The position numbers were made by a program, and so were the translations under genes. Under the pieces are notes generated by a model. It was not told the DNA's origin and searched no databases. It saw only the letters and a program-made list of their open reading frames with translations. Shown here one piece after another: positions 40,800-49,570 of a DNA stretch of 64,000 nt (within the stretch, counting starts at the first letter, position 1; each line of letters begins with the position of its first letter). Source of the DNA: Rhodobacteraceae bacterium M382 (lineage in GTDB: Bacteria; Pseudomonadota; Alphaproteobacteria; Rhodobacterales; Rhodobacteraceae); the NCBI GenBank assembly GCA_025141015.1, contig CP081098.1, positions 481,001 through 545,000 on the forward strand, written 5' to 3'.

Positions 40800-41489
40800 T
40801 CAGGCCTGGCCTGTCAGTTTGAATTGTTCGATCAGGTGAAACCGGCCGTCTGCCGCTTCGCCAACCAGGGCAATCTGCGACAAGATGTAGGGCACAGGGA
40901 GCAATGGGGCCAAGCGGTCCTTCAGTAGGGTTTCGACCTGCAACAGGCGTGGTTTGGGTAGTTTTCCGGTCAAAGTGATGTGAAATCGAAAGTGATCCAG
41001 CACATGGGGGTACCCCCATTGTGCCAGGTTGGCCAGATGTGCCTGAGACATGTTGGGACGCACCCGGCGCGTCTGTTCTTCTTTGGACGGGGCGGCGCGA
41101 TACTGGTCCAGCTCGGTTACACAGGCCGCAGCCAATCGGTTCAGGTCAGAGGTATCTCCAATCGCCCCGAGTGCTAGGAACCGCCCTATGCGCGTGAGCT
41201 GTAATCCGTCCAAGGTGACCGGTGCCCGGGATTTGGCGAGCGTTTCGCAGGCTGCGCGCAGGGCATCGGCGGAGTGGTTCGGTGCCAGACGCATTGGAGG
41301 CTTCAGCGTTGCATGCAGCCCGTATTTCCTGGGCGTTTCGGTCAGGGGACTGATGTCCAGATCCGCGATATCCGGATGTGGGACAGGCTGCCCAAGCGCC
41401 ATGTCCCAGCCCAGCCACTGAGTCGCAAATCGGCTCCATGGCGCATCAGCGCCGGGGACGTAATAGATGGCGTATCGGGTGAATGTCAT
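40800..41489 (-). CDS. DUF1045 phosphonate-operon-type 2H phosphoesterase
   Basis: A 229-residue DUF1045 protein, a family usually found in phn phosphonate operons. It contains the two short motifs of the 2H phosphoesterase superfamily, HATL in KYGLHATLKPP (near residue 59) and HITL in FRFHITLTGKLP (near residue 170). Such proteins open cyclic phosphodiesters or form 2',3'-type bonds. The N-terminus RYAIYYVPGADAPWSRFATQWLGWD is typical for DUF1045 (landmark YYVPGADAPWS). It is the last gene of the minus-strand glycan operon, 45 bp after a methyltransferase, and converges on the PhnC-like pseudo-ATPase. No phnGHIJKLM genes are in the window. Confidence 0.85.
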   Translation of the reverse strand: MTFTRYAIYYVPGADAPWSRFATQWLGWDMALGQPVPHPDIADLDISPLTETPRKYGLHATLKPPMRLAPNHSADALRAACETLAKSRAPVTLDGLQLTRIGRFLALGAIGDTSDLNRLAAACVTELDQYRAAPSKEEQTRRVRPNMSQAHLANLAQWGYPHVLDHFRFHITLTGKLPKPRLLQVETLLKDRLAPLLPVPYILSQIALVGEAADGRFHLIEQFKLTGQA

Positions 41490-41534
41490 TTGAACCCTAT
41501 GTGTGTGGCTGTTTGCGATCTGGGGTATTTCGGC

Positions 41535-42011
41535 TCAGGCACGGTAGAACAGGTAACGGCCCGGCGGGATGCCGACGGGGCCGTCGAGTTCGGTGAACCC
41601 AACCAGCGGTTGGCCCGAGACAATGATCCCACCCGGCACCATGACCGACGCGATGGTCGGGGAGAGCCGGGCCGCCTCGGCAACGTCCTTTTCCTTGATC
41701 CCAAAGCCGAAGTCATAATGGGCCAGGGCAACCTGGTGATCATTTTGGGCCAGCCTGTTCAGCATTGGCTCGGCCTCACCCTGTAGGAAATCGGCCTCGG
41801 GGGGCACACAGGAGGGATGGCATTGCAAAACGCGGTCGATCACCCAGATCCTGCGGTCTGTCAGGATCTCGCGCAGGTGGTCATAGGTCCGCCCATTACC
41901 CAATCCCATATCCAACACATCCCCCGATATGTCGGTGACCTGATCGGCGGCCCAATTCAGGCCGTCCCTTTGGGCGGTCAGTCGGCGCAGCATACTGTCC
42001 AGTCGGCTCAT
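41535..42011 (-). CDS. Small SAM-dependent methyltransferase (Methyltransf_17-like), copy 1
   Basis: A 158-residue class I methyltransferase-like protein. The SAM loop is LDMGLGNGRTYDHLRE (near residues 33-48), followed by WVIDRVLQCHPSCVPP and the C-terminal PPGRYLFYRA. A second protein with the same blocks is encoded at 58246-58734. The family is short, with little beyond the Rossmann core, and its substrate is unknown. The start ATG 42011 overlaps the deacetylase stop by four bases; nine further codons upstream are open but unlikely. It is the penultimate gene of the glycan operon. Confidence 0.75.
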   Translation of the reverse strand: MSRLDSMLRRLTAQRDGLNWAADQVTDISGDVLDMGLGNGRTYDHLREILTDRRIWVIDRVLQCHPSCVPPEADFLQGEAEPMLNRLAQNDHQVALAHYDFGFGIKEKDVAEAARLSPTIASVMVPGGIIVSGQPLVGFTELDGPVGIPPGRYLFYRA

Positions 42012-42766
42012 GTTGTTGTCCTTGATTGATAGATCCATGTGGTTGCCGGGCCTGCCAACAGGCGGGTGATCAGCGCATCTGTAAATGCCCAGATCGCGTC
42101 ATCATGAATCAGATGGTGGGTGAGAATTCCATAGGGTTCGGCATTGTCCGTATGCCCGGTGCGCCGGTGTGCCATATCACGCGCAATCTGATCCACCAGC
42201 TGTTGGGCGGGGACCAGAGATCGGCTGGCTTTCCAGTGGATGGGATCAAGGTGGGTATTGATCTGCACCAACCCCGGTGCTGCCAGCCGGGATGTGCGCG
42301 GCGTATAGGTCGAAAGCGCGGCATAACCCAAATCGGGCAAGCCCGCGACGATTTCGGGGGCGATCCGATTCCACGGTGGCACAAACATTGGAACCAGAGC
42401 GCCAGCAAACAATTGCTGCAACGTTGCCAGGCCCCGAAGGGCATCGTCCAGCATGTTCTGCGCGGGTCGATGGGCTCCAAATTCCGCTTTTTTTTCTGTC
42501 AACGGCGCGTGGGAGGTGTGCGTCCACCCATGGACCACAGGACGCAGGTGAGTTTGAGCAATCCGATGCGCCAATGCCTGAGACGCCATCGAGGGGATAA
42601 CGGCCAGATGCACAGGCAGGCACAGTCGCTCAGACAGTGCAATCAGGCGTTCCAAGTGCTGGGTTGGCGCGATTGCATCATCATCACGCCACCACAAAGG
42701 CAAGGTCAACCCAAGGTCCTGCCATCTTGCCATTTCCTGATCCAAGGGACTCCAATCGGGGGTCAT
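42008..42766 (-). CDS. Polysaccharide deacetylase-like protein
   Basis: A 252-residue protein of the carbohydrate esterase 4-like fold, expected to remove N- or O-acetyl groups from a polysaccharide or lipid-linked sugar. Motif 1 is WWRDDDAIAP (Asp pair, near residues 25-34) and motif 2 is HGWTHTSH (metal His pair, near residues 79-86). FVPPWNRIAPE (near residue 127) is the third family motif. No signal peptide is visible, so it may act in the cytosol on a precursor. It overlaps its two neighbours by four bases at each side, within a continuous minus-strand operon of glycosyltransferases. Confidence 0.82.
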   Translation of the reverse strand: MTPDWSPLDQEMARWQDLGLTLPLWWRDDDAIAPTQHLERLIALSERLCLPVHLAVIPSMASQALAHRIAQTHLRPVVHGWTHTSHAPLTEKKAEFGAHRPAQNMLDDALRGLATLQQLFAGALVPMFVPPWNRIAPEIVAGLPDLGYAALSTYTPRTSRLAAPGLVQINTHLDPIHWKASRSLVPAQQLVDQIARDMAHRRTGHTDNAEPYGILTHHLIHDDAIWAFTDALITRLLAGPATTWIYQSRTTT

Positions 42767-43899
42767 GGGCGCTCCTGTGCCATTTTACAGGCAATGTCGA
42801 CGGTGTTGTCTGCGCCGTCAAATGCGATGGTGTCGCTCTTGCGCGCCAAAGCAGCCCGGACCCGGTTCACTGCTGCGCCCAAGGTTTGTGGGGTCAGGTT
42901 GGCGCTGGGGATCACTTCGATGCCGCGCATCCTGGCAAGGCTGGTCGACCGCAGGGTCTGTTCGACTTCGCTGCCGGCATCAAATGGAATCAGCACGGAT
43001 GGAACCCCGGTCTGGAGCAGATCCATTGTGGTGTTGTACCCGCACATGCCGACCAGAGCCGAGGCATGGCACAACATCTGGCGAAAATCCGGGCGGGCCG
43101 TGTCCAAGACAGCAGGCGATTCAATGGTTCGAAATCTGTCTATCCGGGTCTTGGCTTCGGTTCCGCCCACCAGCAGGTGCCAGGTGGTTTCCGTGTCTGT
43201 CCGGGCGGCGATCATTGCCGTTTCATACAGCGCGTCACCCACGCTGCCACCTCCGGCGGAAACCAGAACTTCGCCTTTACCGACCTGCTGCGGATGTGGA
43301 GACGGCGGCGGAGGCGCGACAAATCCCGTATATCGCAGTTTGGTGGCCAACAGAGGGGAAACAGGCCAACTGACATCCAGTGTGGTTGTGGTCGGGTCGG
43401 AATGGACCAGCACGGCATCATACCAATTGGCGATCACCTCATCGGCTGCCACTGCCTTTTTTGGTTTTGAAGGCGGGGCAAGAATATCCCGGATCGAGCT
43501 GAGGATCACCGGGCGTATTGGCAATTGGTGGGCGGCTTGCAAAAGCGACAGGAACTCTGCCGCCAGCACGCGGCGGCCAAATGGGTAAAGCTCGGTGATC
43601 AAAATGTCGGGCTGTAGGGTGACGAGCGTCTGACGCAATGCGTCTGCGCGGCTACCAAGATAGGTTGTGTCGGCGCACGATCCGGTGGGGGTCAACAAGC
43701 GGGTGAAATTCACGCCGTCTGAACGCAGGGCAGGAAGCTGCACGAACTCTATGCCATCGGTTTTCAACTGAGAAACCGGAAACCCGCCCGAGGCGAGCAC
43801 CACATGATGCCCCTGTTGGGCAAACGCCCGACCCAGGGTCAGGGCCCGGCTGAGATGCCCGGTTCCCAACAGATGGGTGACGGCGATCATGACTTTCAC
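42763..43899 (-). CDS. MurG/GT28-like glycosyltransferase, second copy
   Basis: A 378-residue GT-B glycosyltransferase. The N-terminal domain starts with VTHLLGTGHLSRALTLGRAF, a MurG-like Gly-rich loop, and contains ILSSIRDIL. The C-terminal nucleotide-sugar domain contains VLVSAGGGSVGDALYE and the loop ALVGMCGYNTTMDLLQTGVPSVLIPFD with the nucleotide contact (landmarks AGGGSVGD and CGYNTTMDLL). It resembles the product of 46794-48020 in the same operon: both have GxGHL at the N-terminus, RD(I/V)L, and (C/M)GGYNT-type loops. It overlaps both neighbours by four bases. Sugar donor and acceptor are unknown. Confidence 0.82.
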   Translation of the reverse strand: MKVMIAVTHLLGTGHLSRALTLGRAFAQQGHHVVLASGGFPVSQLKTDGIEFVQLPALRSDGVNFTRLLTPTGSCADTTYLGSRADALRQTLVTLQPDILITELYPFGRRVLAAEFLSLLQAAHQLPIRPVILSSIRDILAPPSKPKKAVAADEVIANWYDAVLVHSDPTTTTLDVSWPVSPLLATKLRYTGFVAPPPPSPHPQQVGKGEVLVSAGGGSVGDALYETAMIAARTDTETTWHLLVGGTEAKTRIDRFRTIESPAVLDTARPDFRQMLCHASALVGMCGYNTTMDLLQTGVPSVLIPFDAGSEVEQTLRSTSLARMRGIEVIPSANLTPQTLGAAVNRVRAALARKSDTIAFDGADNTVDIACKMAQERP

Positions 43900-44486
43900 G
43901 GTGTGATATCCCGAACGGCCAGTCGAACAGGGTCTGGTTGGGCGCGCAGGGTGTCGCCGTCCAATTCGATCACGAACAATCGGTTGCGTTTGATCCGGAA
44001 TGGGGCTGGACCTTCAAAGTTCCAGCCATGCGCCTGCGCCAGCAGTACCCGCATGATGCCGATATGGCAGACCGCCACCGTATCGCGCCGCAGCCCGGCC
44101 ACCCAGGGTTGCAGGCGGTCGCGGATCTGTGCCGGCGATTCGCCGTCTGGTGGGCAGAAGTTCCAGCCCCAGTGTTCGATGTGGCGATAGCCGCTGTCGG
44201 GGGTGGCGATCAGCTCCTTGCCGTGCTGCCCTTCCCATTTCCCCCAGTTCATTTCGGTCAACGCGGGGTCGGTGCGGGGTGCGCGGCCGGACACCAGTTC
44301 TGCAGTTTCAACCGCCCGTTTGAGCGGAGACGCCCAGATATCGGCCTGGTCCCAAGGGGGCGGCAGCATTTGCGCGGCCAATTCGGTGCGTGCGGAGGCA
44401 TCCAGCGGAATGTCGCTGCGCCCCTGAATGCGGCCAGCGCGATTCCAGTCGGTGTGACCGTGACGAAGTAGGGCAAGGCGGATCAT
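43896..44486 (-). CDS. Histidine phosphatase-family protein
   Basis: A 196-residue phosphoglycerate-mutase-like phosphatase. The phospho-His motif LLRHGHTDWNRAGRIQG is at residues 6-22 (key RHG at 8-10), the second Arg in SPLKRAVETAEL, the Glu of the acid/base in LTEMNWGKWEGQ, and the second His in VAVCHIGIMRVLLAQ. All four residues needed for catalysis are visible. Family members cleave phosphate from sugars, nucleotides or cofactors. In this operon it may act on a sugar phosphate precursor (inference). The start ATG 44486 overlaps the upstream glycosyltransferase stop. Confidence 0.88.
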   Translation of the reverse strand: MIRLALLRHGHTDWNRAGRIQGRSDIPLDASARTELAAQMLPPPWDQADIWASPLKRAVETAELVSGRAPRTDPALTEMNWGKWEGQHGKELIATPDSGYRHIEHWGWNFCPPDGESPAQIRDRLQPWVAGLRRDTVAVCHIGIMRVLLAQAHGWNFEGPAPFRIKRNRLFVIELDGDTLRAQPDPVRLAVRDITP

Positions 44487-45556
44487 GACGGGGTCTCCAA
44501 CAGGGGGGTGACAGCTGACCAAAACCGGAGCGACGCAGAACCGATCAGGTGGTTGGCCTTGATATAGTCTCGGGCCGTGCGCCCACGATACTGGCGCAGT
44601 TTCGGATCTGCCAGCAGGCGCGAGATTTCGCCAGCCAGAGCAGATTCGCCCTGTTCGAGCGCCGGGTAAGATCCGGGGGCCAACACATCGCGGACCCCAG
44701 GCCGATTTTGGGCCACAACAGGGAGACCATGGGCCTGCGCTTCGAGGTAGACCATACCAAAGGCTTCATTCACACCGGGCCACAGAAACAGCCCTGCCCG
44801 CCGGTAGGCGTGAGACAAAGCGTCCTGATCCAACCGGCCCAGATATGTCACGCGATCCCCATAGGGGGCCATCAAGGCCCTGACCTGGGGTTCGGCGGGG
44901 CCATCTCCGGCGATTTCGAGCCGCCAATCGCCGGGTGTTTGGCCCAGAGTTTCTGCTATGATTTTATACGAGGCGAGCTTGTCGCCCTCGCGCATCATGC
45001 CAACGCTGAGGATTGGCCCGTCGAGGTCCGAGGCTGGGGGTAAGGTGTCGGTGGGTAAGAACGGCGGCAGCGGTGCCAGGAGCTGTGTCGGAGGTTTGTC
45101 ACGCTTGAGGGCAAAATGGTCCTGCCCAGTCAGATGAAACACCAATTGAGCGGCGTCACAGGCGTCATGCGCGGCCTGTGCAAAACCGGCCCATGGTCCG
45201 GTCAGGCGCTTCTTGGCGCGGGTGGATTCGATCTGGACATAGGGAATTTGTCGTGCCGTACACACCGCAGGGCCAATCAGATCGGGCGCTTTGTAATAGT
45301 TGTGGTAGCTGACCCACAGGTCCGTTTCGGGCAGGTCACGGATCAGCCTGTGTGCTTCGGCAGCGGCCTGTTTGCGGATTTCGATCTGTGCCAGTGGATC
45401 ACCGGCTTTTTCATGCAACCGCAGTTCGGACACCAAGTTCACCGTGGCATCGTTTTGTCCGATCATTGCAATCAGATTGCGGGCCATTTCCCGGTCCCCG
45501 GATGGCGTGGGGTGGGTTGGGGCCTTCATGGGCGCATAAAAAGCGACCTGGGTCAT
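44483..45556 (-). CDS. GT4-family glycosyltransferase
   Basis: A 357-residue glycosyltransferase with GT-B fold. N-terminus TQVAFYAPMKAPTHPTPSGDREMARNL shows the acceptor-domain loop (landmark PMKAPTHPTPSGDR). The C-terminal donor domain has ILSVGMMREGDKLASY, LEIAGDGPAEPQVRAL, and VNEAFGMVYLEAQAHGLPVVAQ, in which Glu-x7-Glu is the nucleotide-sugar motif of GT4. It is translated from ATG 45556, overlapping its upstream partner by four bases. It is the fourth gene of the glycan operon. Confidence 0.87.
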   Translation of the reverse strand: MTQVAFYAPMKAPTHPTPSGDREMARNLIAMIGQNDATVNLVSELRLHEKAGDPLAQIEIRKQAAAEAHRLIRDLPETDLWVSYHNYYKAPDLIGPAVCTARQIPYVQIESTRAKKRLTGPWAGFAQAAHDACDAAQLVFHLTGQDHFALKRDKPPTQLLAPLPPFLPTDTLPPASDLDGPILSVGMMREGDKLASYKIIAETLGQTPGDWRLEIAGDGPAEPQVRALMAPYGDRVTYLGRLDQDALSHAYRRAGLFLWPGVNEAFGMVYLEAQAHGLPVVAQNRPGVRDVLAPGSYPALEQGESALAGEISRLLADPKLRQYRGRTARDYIKANHLIGSASLRFWSAVTPLLETPS

Positions 45557-46797
45557 GGATCCTGACACATGGTTTTCAGGCGTTTTGACAGCTGGGCAAT
45601 ACCGGGATCCATGCCAAATTCCGATTTCAGCCGAGCCAACGCAGCTTCGGCCATCTTGGCTGCATCATGTGGGTGGGCCGCGATTTTGGTGATGGCGGTC
45701 GCCAAAGTATCGGGCAGATCCTGGGCCAGGGTGCCGTGGGTGCCGTTATCAATGAATTCCGGAATCGCAGAGATTGGTGTGGACAAGATTGGCAACCGTT
45801 GCGAAGCAGCCTCCATCAACACATTGGGCAGCCCGTCGCGATCGCCATCATCGGCAATTCGGCTGGGAAGCACAAAGAGGTCGCATTCGCGCATGGCGGC
45901 GACCACCTCGGGTTGGTCACAGGCCCCTTTCCAGGTGATACGATCGGCAATACCCGCATCCTCGGCCATATCCTGAAGCAGATCCCGCAGACCGCCGCCG
46001 CCAATATGGGTCCAATGCCAATCCAGATCGTCAGGCAACAGGGCAAGCGCCGCGATAAGCCGGTCAAACCCTTTCTTTTCGACCAGGCGTCCCACGGACA
46101 ACATGTGCAGCGGTTCGTGGGCTTGGCGCCAGAGCCGATCGGGGGCATCGGGGAACCGGGTCAGGTCCAGCCCGTGATAAACCAGATCGATGCGGTCCGG
46201 GTCTGGGGATGCATTGCGCAAATGACGGGCACCAAAAGCGGTGCAGGTCGCCCCGAAATCGGCCCCATGATGAGCAGGGTCCAGTTTCTCGGAGATTTCC
46301 CAGTCCTGCGAGGTCCAGATGTCCTTGGCATGGGCGGAAAACCCCCAAGGCAGACCCCGGATGATGGCGGCATAGCGTGTGACCGATGCAGGGGTGTGCA
46401 GGAAATGGGCGTAGAGCCCGGTTATCCCTTCGGGCAATTCATGGGCCAGAACACAGGCCTGTCCAAACCGGCGAATGCGGTTGGTGGTGGGGTCGCGGCG
46501 CAGATCGGCGCGCCAGATGCGATAGGCGGCGGCGTATCCGGGAAATGCCCGCACCGCATCCCGGGCGCGCCAGGTGCGTTCCGGTTCCTGATACAGGTAT
46601 TCGGGAAGGTATCGCACAGGGGCTTGAAGCTGGTCATGCAATGGATGACGTTTCGTGTCGGTCGGATGACGCAGGGACCAAATGGCAAAGCTGTGCCCCG
46701 CCTTTTCGAGGGCGACGAGTTCCTGGGCGATAAAGGTTTCGGACAGGCGCGGCCAGCCCTTGACCACAACAGCAAGCGTCTCGGGCGAAGATGTCAT
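45553..46797 (-). CDS. GT4-family glycosyltransferase (colanic-acid type)
   Basis: A 414-residue GT-B glycosyltransferase. The N-terminal KGWPRLSETFIAQELVALEKAGH motif is characteristic of exopolysaccharide glycosyltransferases of the colanic acid WcaL/AmsK type (landmark PRLSETFI). The donor domain includes MLSVGRLVEKKGFDRLI near residue 228 and RDGLPNVLMEAASQRLPILST near residue 325, in which the Glu-x7-type motif is placed. The gene follows the first MurG-like gene with a four-base overlap. It is likely to add a sugar to a lipid-linked repeat unit. Confidence 0.9.
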   Translation of the reverse strand: MTSSPETLAVVVKGWPRLSETFIAQELVALEKAGHSFAIWSLRHPTDTKRHPLHDQLQAPVRYLPEYLYQEPERTWRARDAVRAFPGYAAAYRIWRADLRRDPTTNRIRRFGQACVLAHELPEGITGLYAHFLHTPASVTRYAAIIRGLPWGFSAHAKDIWTSQDWEISEKLDPAHHGADFGATCTAFGARHLRNASPDPDRIDLVYHGLDLTRFPDAPDRLWRQAHEPLHMLSVGRLVEKKGFDRLIAALALLPDDLDWHWTHIGGGGLRDLLQDMAEDAGIADRITWKGACDQPEVVAAMRECDLFVLPSRIADDGDRDGLPNVLMEAASQRLPILSTPISAIPEFIDNGTHGTLAQDLPDTLATAITKIAAHPHDAAKMAEAALARLKSEFGMDPGIAQLSKRLKTMCQDP

Positions 46798-48020
46798 TCA
46801 GCAGCCTTTGCAGCGGATTTTTTCAGCAGATGCGCAACCCGGGTTGTCACATAGTCGAGCCCATCAAGCAGCCCGGTGGAAATCGCCATGGATGGGCGGG
46901 GCTGCCTTGGCAGCCCGCGGATTGCGGCAATCATCGTCTCGACGGTCATCCCGTCCCGTTTTTCGTCCAACATGCGGACCAGCCCCAATTGTTCGGCCCG
47001 CGATGCGCGGATCCATTGTTCCAAACGGGGCACGGTTCGCGGGACAATAACAGCCGGTTTGTCAAAGGACAGGACTTCGCAGAAGGTGTTGTACCCTCCC
47101 ATGCAGACAACACCCAAGGCACCGGAGAACAGGGTTTCGATCTTGGAATCGAACCCGGTTGCTGTCACCCGGCCATGTAATGCGGCAACGCGGTCTTCAA
47201 AGTCGTCACGGGTGTCGCCGGAAAGGAATGGCCCATACACCAACAGCGCGCGTGGGGACAAATCAGGGTCGCGTTCATAAGCTTGCAAGACCAGATCTAC
47301 CATGGCCTTGCCATCGCCGCCCCCGCCGGGTGTAATCAGAATATAGGGTTGCTCGGGTGGCGGTCCCACTGTGCCCAGATCCCGGCGCAAATAGCCGGTC
47401 CAGTGCATCCGGTTCTGAATTCGCTCGCTCAGATCCAGCCCCGCGGTCGGATCATAAATGGATCGCAAACCATAAACCCAGATTTCGTCATAAAAGGTCT
47501 CGGTTGCGGGGATGGCGTCCTTGCGGTTCCATTCAACGGCCAGGACATCGGGTTCGTCCAGCACATCGCGAAGCCCCAGGATCAGTTTGCAAGTCCCGGC
47601 TGCCTTGAGCATTTCGAGCGTTGGCAGCAGTTCGCCGCGAAACCCGGTGGGTTCTTTGTCGACGATCAGAATGTCGGGCGCATATTGCTGTGCAGTGGAC
47701 CGGATCAGGCCCGAGCGCAGTTCGGTGGTTTCATCAATGCTCATTCCCATGGTGCGGGAGGCATAGGACCCGTCAGAGCGTTTGATCACACCGGGCAAAC
47801 GCACATGATCGACACCACGAGGAAAGGCAAAGCGGCCTGCAACAGGTGACCCCGTGAGGATCAGCGCAGAGGCCGACGGATCGGCCGCCGTAATGGCCGC
47901 GGCCAGCGCCCGGGAGCGGCGCAAATGACCAAGCCCAAAGGTATCATGGCTGTACAGCATGACACGCGGTCCGCGGTCTGCCGATACCGGCTCCTGTTCT
48001 GCACCTGTCCCCATTGTCAT
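46794..48020 (-). CDS. MurG/GT28-like glycosyltransferase, first copy
   Basis: A 408-residue GT-B glycosyltransferase of the predicted type COG4671. The N-terminal loop is MLYSHDTFGLGHLRRSRALAAAI (landmark FGLGHLRRSRAL, near residues 29-40), then LILGLRDVLDEP. The donor domain has ILITPGGGGDGKAMVDLVL and VCMGGYNTFCEVLSFDKPAVIVPR (landmark GGYNTFCEVL). It begins two bases after the nucleotide-sugar dehydrogenase stop. It is the second gene of the operon and a diverged relative of the product of 42763-43899. Confidence 0.85.
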   Translation of the reverse strand: MTMGTGAEQEPVSADRGPRVMLYSHDTFGLGHLRRSRALAAAITAADPSASALILTGSPVAGRFAFPRGVDHVRLPGVIKRSDGSYASRTMGMSIDETTELRSGLIRSTAQQYAPDILIVDKEPTGFRGELLPTLEMLKAAGTCKLILGLRDVLDEPDVLAVEWNRKDAIPATETFYDEIWVYGLRSIYDPTAGLDLSERIQNRMHWTGYLRRDLGTVGPPPEQPYILITPGGGGDGKAMVDLVLQAYERDPDLSPRALLVYGPFLSGDTRDDFEDRVAALHGRVTATGFDSKIETLFSGALGVVCMGGYNTFCEVLSFDKPAVIVPRTVPRLEQWIRASRAEQLGLVRMLDEKRDGMTVETMIAAIRGLPRQPRPSMAISTGLLDGLDYVTTRVAHLLKKSAAKAAE

Positions 48021-48022
48021 GC

Positions 48023-49303
48023 CTATAGCCTCAGATCCGACCCGGATTTCCCAAAAACACCCTTGAGATCGTAAAGAACGGCGCCGGGTTTGCCCAAGGC
48101 CCGAATGGCATCGCTGCCCATTTCCTTGAACTGGTCATGCGCGACAGCAACAATCATGGCGTCATAGGCACCGCTCTCGGGGGCGGTGATCGGGGTGAGC
48201 CCATAGTCTGCCAAAGCGGTGTGCGGGTCGACCCAGGGATCATAGAGATCCGGGCTGACAGAATATGCTGTCAGTTCCCGCATGATGTCAGCGACGCGGG
48301 TATTTCGCGTGTCAGCGCAGTTTTCCTTGAAGGTGAACCCCATCACCAACACCCGTGCCCCCGACGGATTTATCCCCCGTGCCAGCAGCGTCTTGATCAA
48401 CTCCTGAGTGACATGCACACCCATATTGTCGTTGATCCTGCGTCCGGCCAGAATCACTTCTGGATGGTACCCCAATTGTTCGGCGCGATAGGTCAGGTAA
48501 TAGGGATCAACCCCGATGCAATGCCCACCGACCAGGCCGGGACGGAACGGCAGAAAGTTCCACTTGGTTCCAGCGGCCTCCAACACTTCGAGCGTATCAA
48601 GCCCCATCCGTGAAAAGATCAGTGAGAATTCATTGACCAGCGCGATGTTCAGATCCCGTTGGGTGTTTTCAATGACCTTTGCAGCCTCTGCGGTCATGAT
48701 CGACGAAGCCCGGTGCAAGCCGGCTTTGATCACCGGCGCATAAACCGCTTCGACCCGGTCCAGGGTTTCCTCGTCCTGGGCCGAGATGACCTTGACCACG
48801 TTTTCCATCGAATGTTCGGCGTCGCCCGGGTTCACGCGCTCGGGGGAATAGGCCAGCTTGAATTGTGCGCCTGCTTGCAACCCGCTGAGCCGCGACAGTT
48901 CTGGCCCGCAGACCTCTTCGGTCACACCAGGGTAGACGGTCGATTCCAATATGACCAATGCACCTTCGGCCAAATAGGGTGCAATGGTGGCGCAGGCTCC
49001 GCGCACCGGGGCGAGGTCGGGGGCCTTGGCATCCGTAATTGGGGTGGGGACCGCAAGAATGAAGCAACTGCACCCTTGCAGCGCATCAGGGGCTGACGAA
49101 AACCGGGCCGTAGAGCTCTGCAACGAGGTATCGGACACTTCGCCATTGCGATCCTGTCCCTGCTGCAAAAGCGCAACATGGGCCGCGTCGGTGTCAAACC
49201 CCAGGGTGTCAAAGCCAGCCCGAGCCAAAGCCAGGGCCAAGGGTAGGCCTACATATCCCAGACCCAGAACTGCGATTTTTTCCGCTGGAGTTGGAAGTGC
49301 CAT
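48023..49303 (-). CDS. Nucleotide-sugar dehydrogenase (UDP-GlcNAc/UDP-GalNAc 6-dehydrogenase type)
   Basis: A 426-residue NAD-dependent dehydrogenase that oxidises C6 of a UDP-sugar to a uronic acid in the cytosol. Dinucleotide loop AVLGLGYVGLPLALALA lies near residues 10-26, substrate contacts in ESTVYPGVTEE and AYSPERVNPGD, and the catalytic Cys in VGGHCIGVDPYYLTY (near residue 260). The C-terminal domain starts at RVLVMGFTFKENCADTRNT. Features resemble the WbpA/TviB group, so the product is likely a N-acetylhexosaminuronic acid. ATG 49303 is chosen because it gives family length; the open frame goes on to 49453 without support. It is the first gene of the nine-gene glycan operon. Confidence 0.9.
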   Translation of the reverse strand: MALPTPAEKIAVLGLGYVGLPLALALARAGFDTLGFDTDAAHVALLQQGQDRNGEVSDTSLQSSTARFSSAPDALQGCSCFILAVPTPITDAKAPDLAPVRGACATIAPYLAEGALVILESTVYPGVTEEVCGPELSRLSGLQAGAQFKLAYSPERVNPGDAEHSMENVVKVISAQDEETLDRVEAVYAPVIKAGLHRASSIMTAEAAKVIENTQRDLNIALVNEFSLIFSRMGLDTLEVLEAAGTKWNFLPFRPGLVGGHCIGVDPYYLTYRAEQLGYHPEVILAGRRINDNMGVHVTQELIKTLLARGINPSGARVLVMGFTFKENCADTRNTRVADIMRELTAYSVSPDLYDPWVDPHTALADYGLTPITAPESGAYDAMIVAVAHDQFKEMGSDAIRALGKPGAVLYDLKGVFGKSGSDLRL

Positions 49304-49570
49304 AGTTTGCCCTTGTACGTCTCTCTCACAAGCTGCGTTCTCGAGAAATTCGGCGCTTGCTTCCAAAGGATCCGGCCTGCTGGATCCGCCTGTATCAATG
49401 TTGTTTCCTGCCTTATCCTGTGTGCCTGAAACTTGCAACGCGATGAGGATCATAACCCCACGCCATCAGGTTGATTTGCCGGGACACGGTCATTTTTTAG
49501 CGCGTGAATTGCGCATGTGTGGCAGGTCGAGTAGCTTGCTGTGTAACTTTATCACGGATGTGAAACACTT

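Noticed and set aside
42026..43588. 520-codon open frame opposite the deacetylase and glycosyltransferase
   Set aside because: Antisense shadow of genes with clear catalytic motifs and coupled overlaps.
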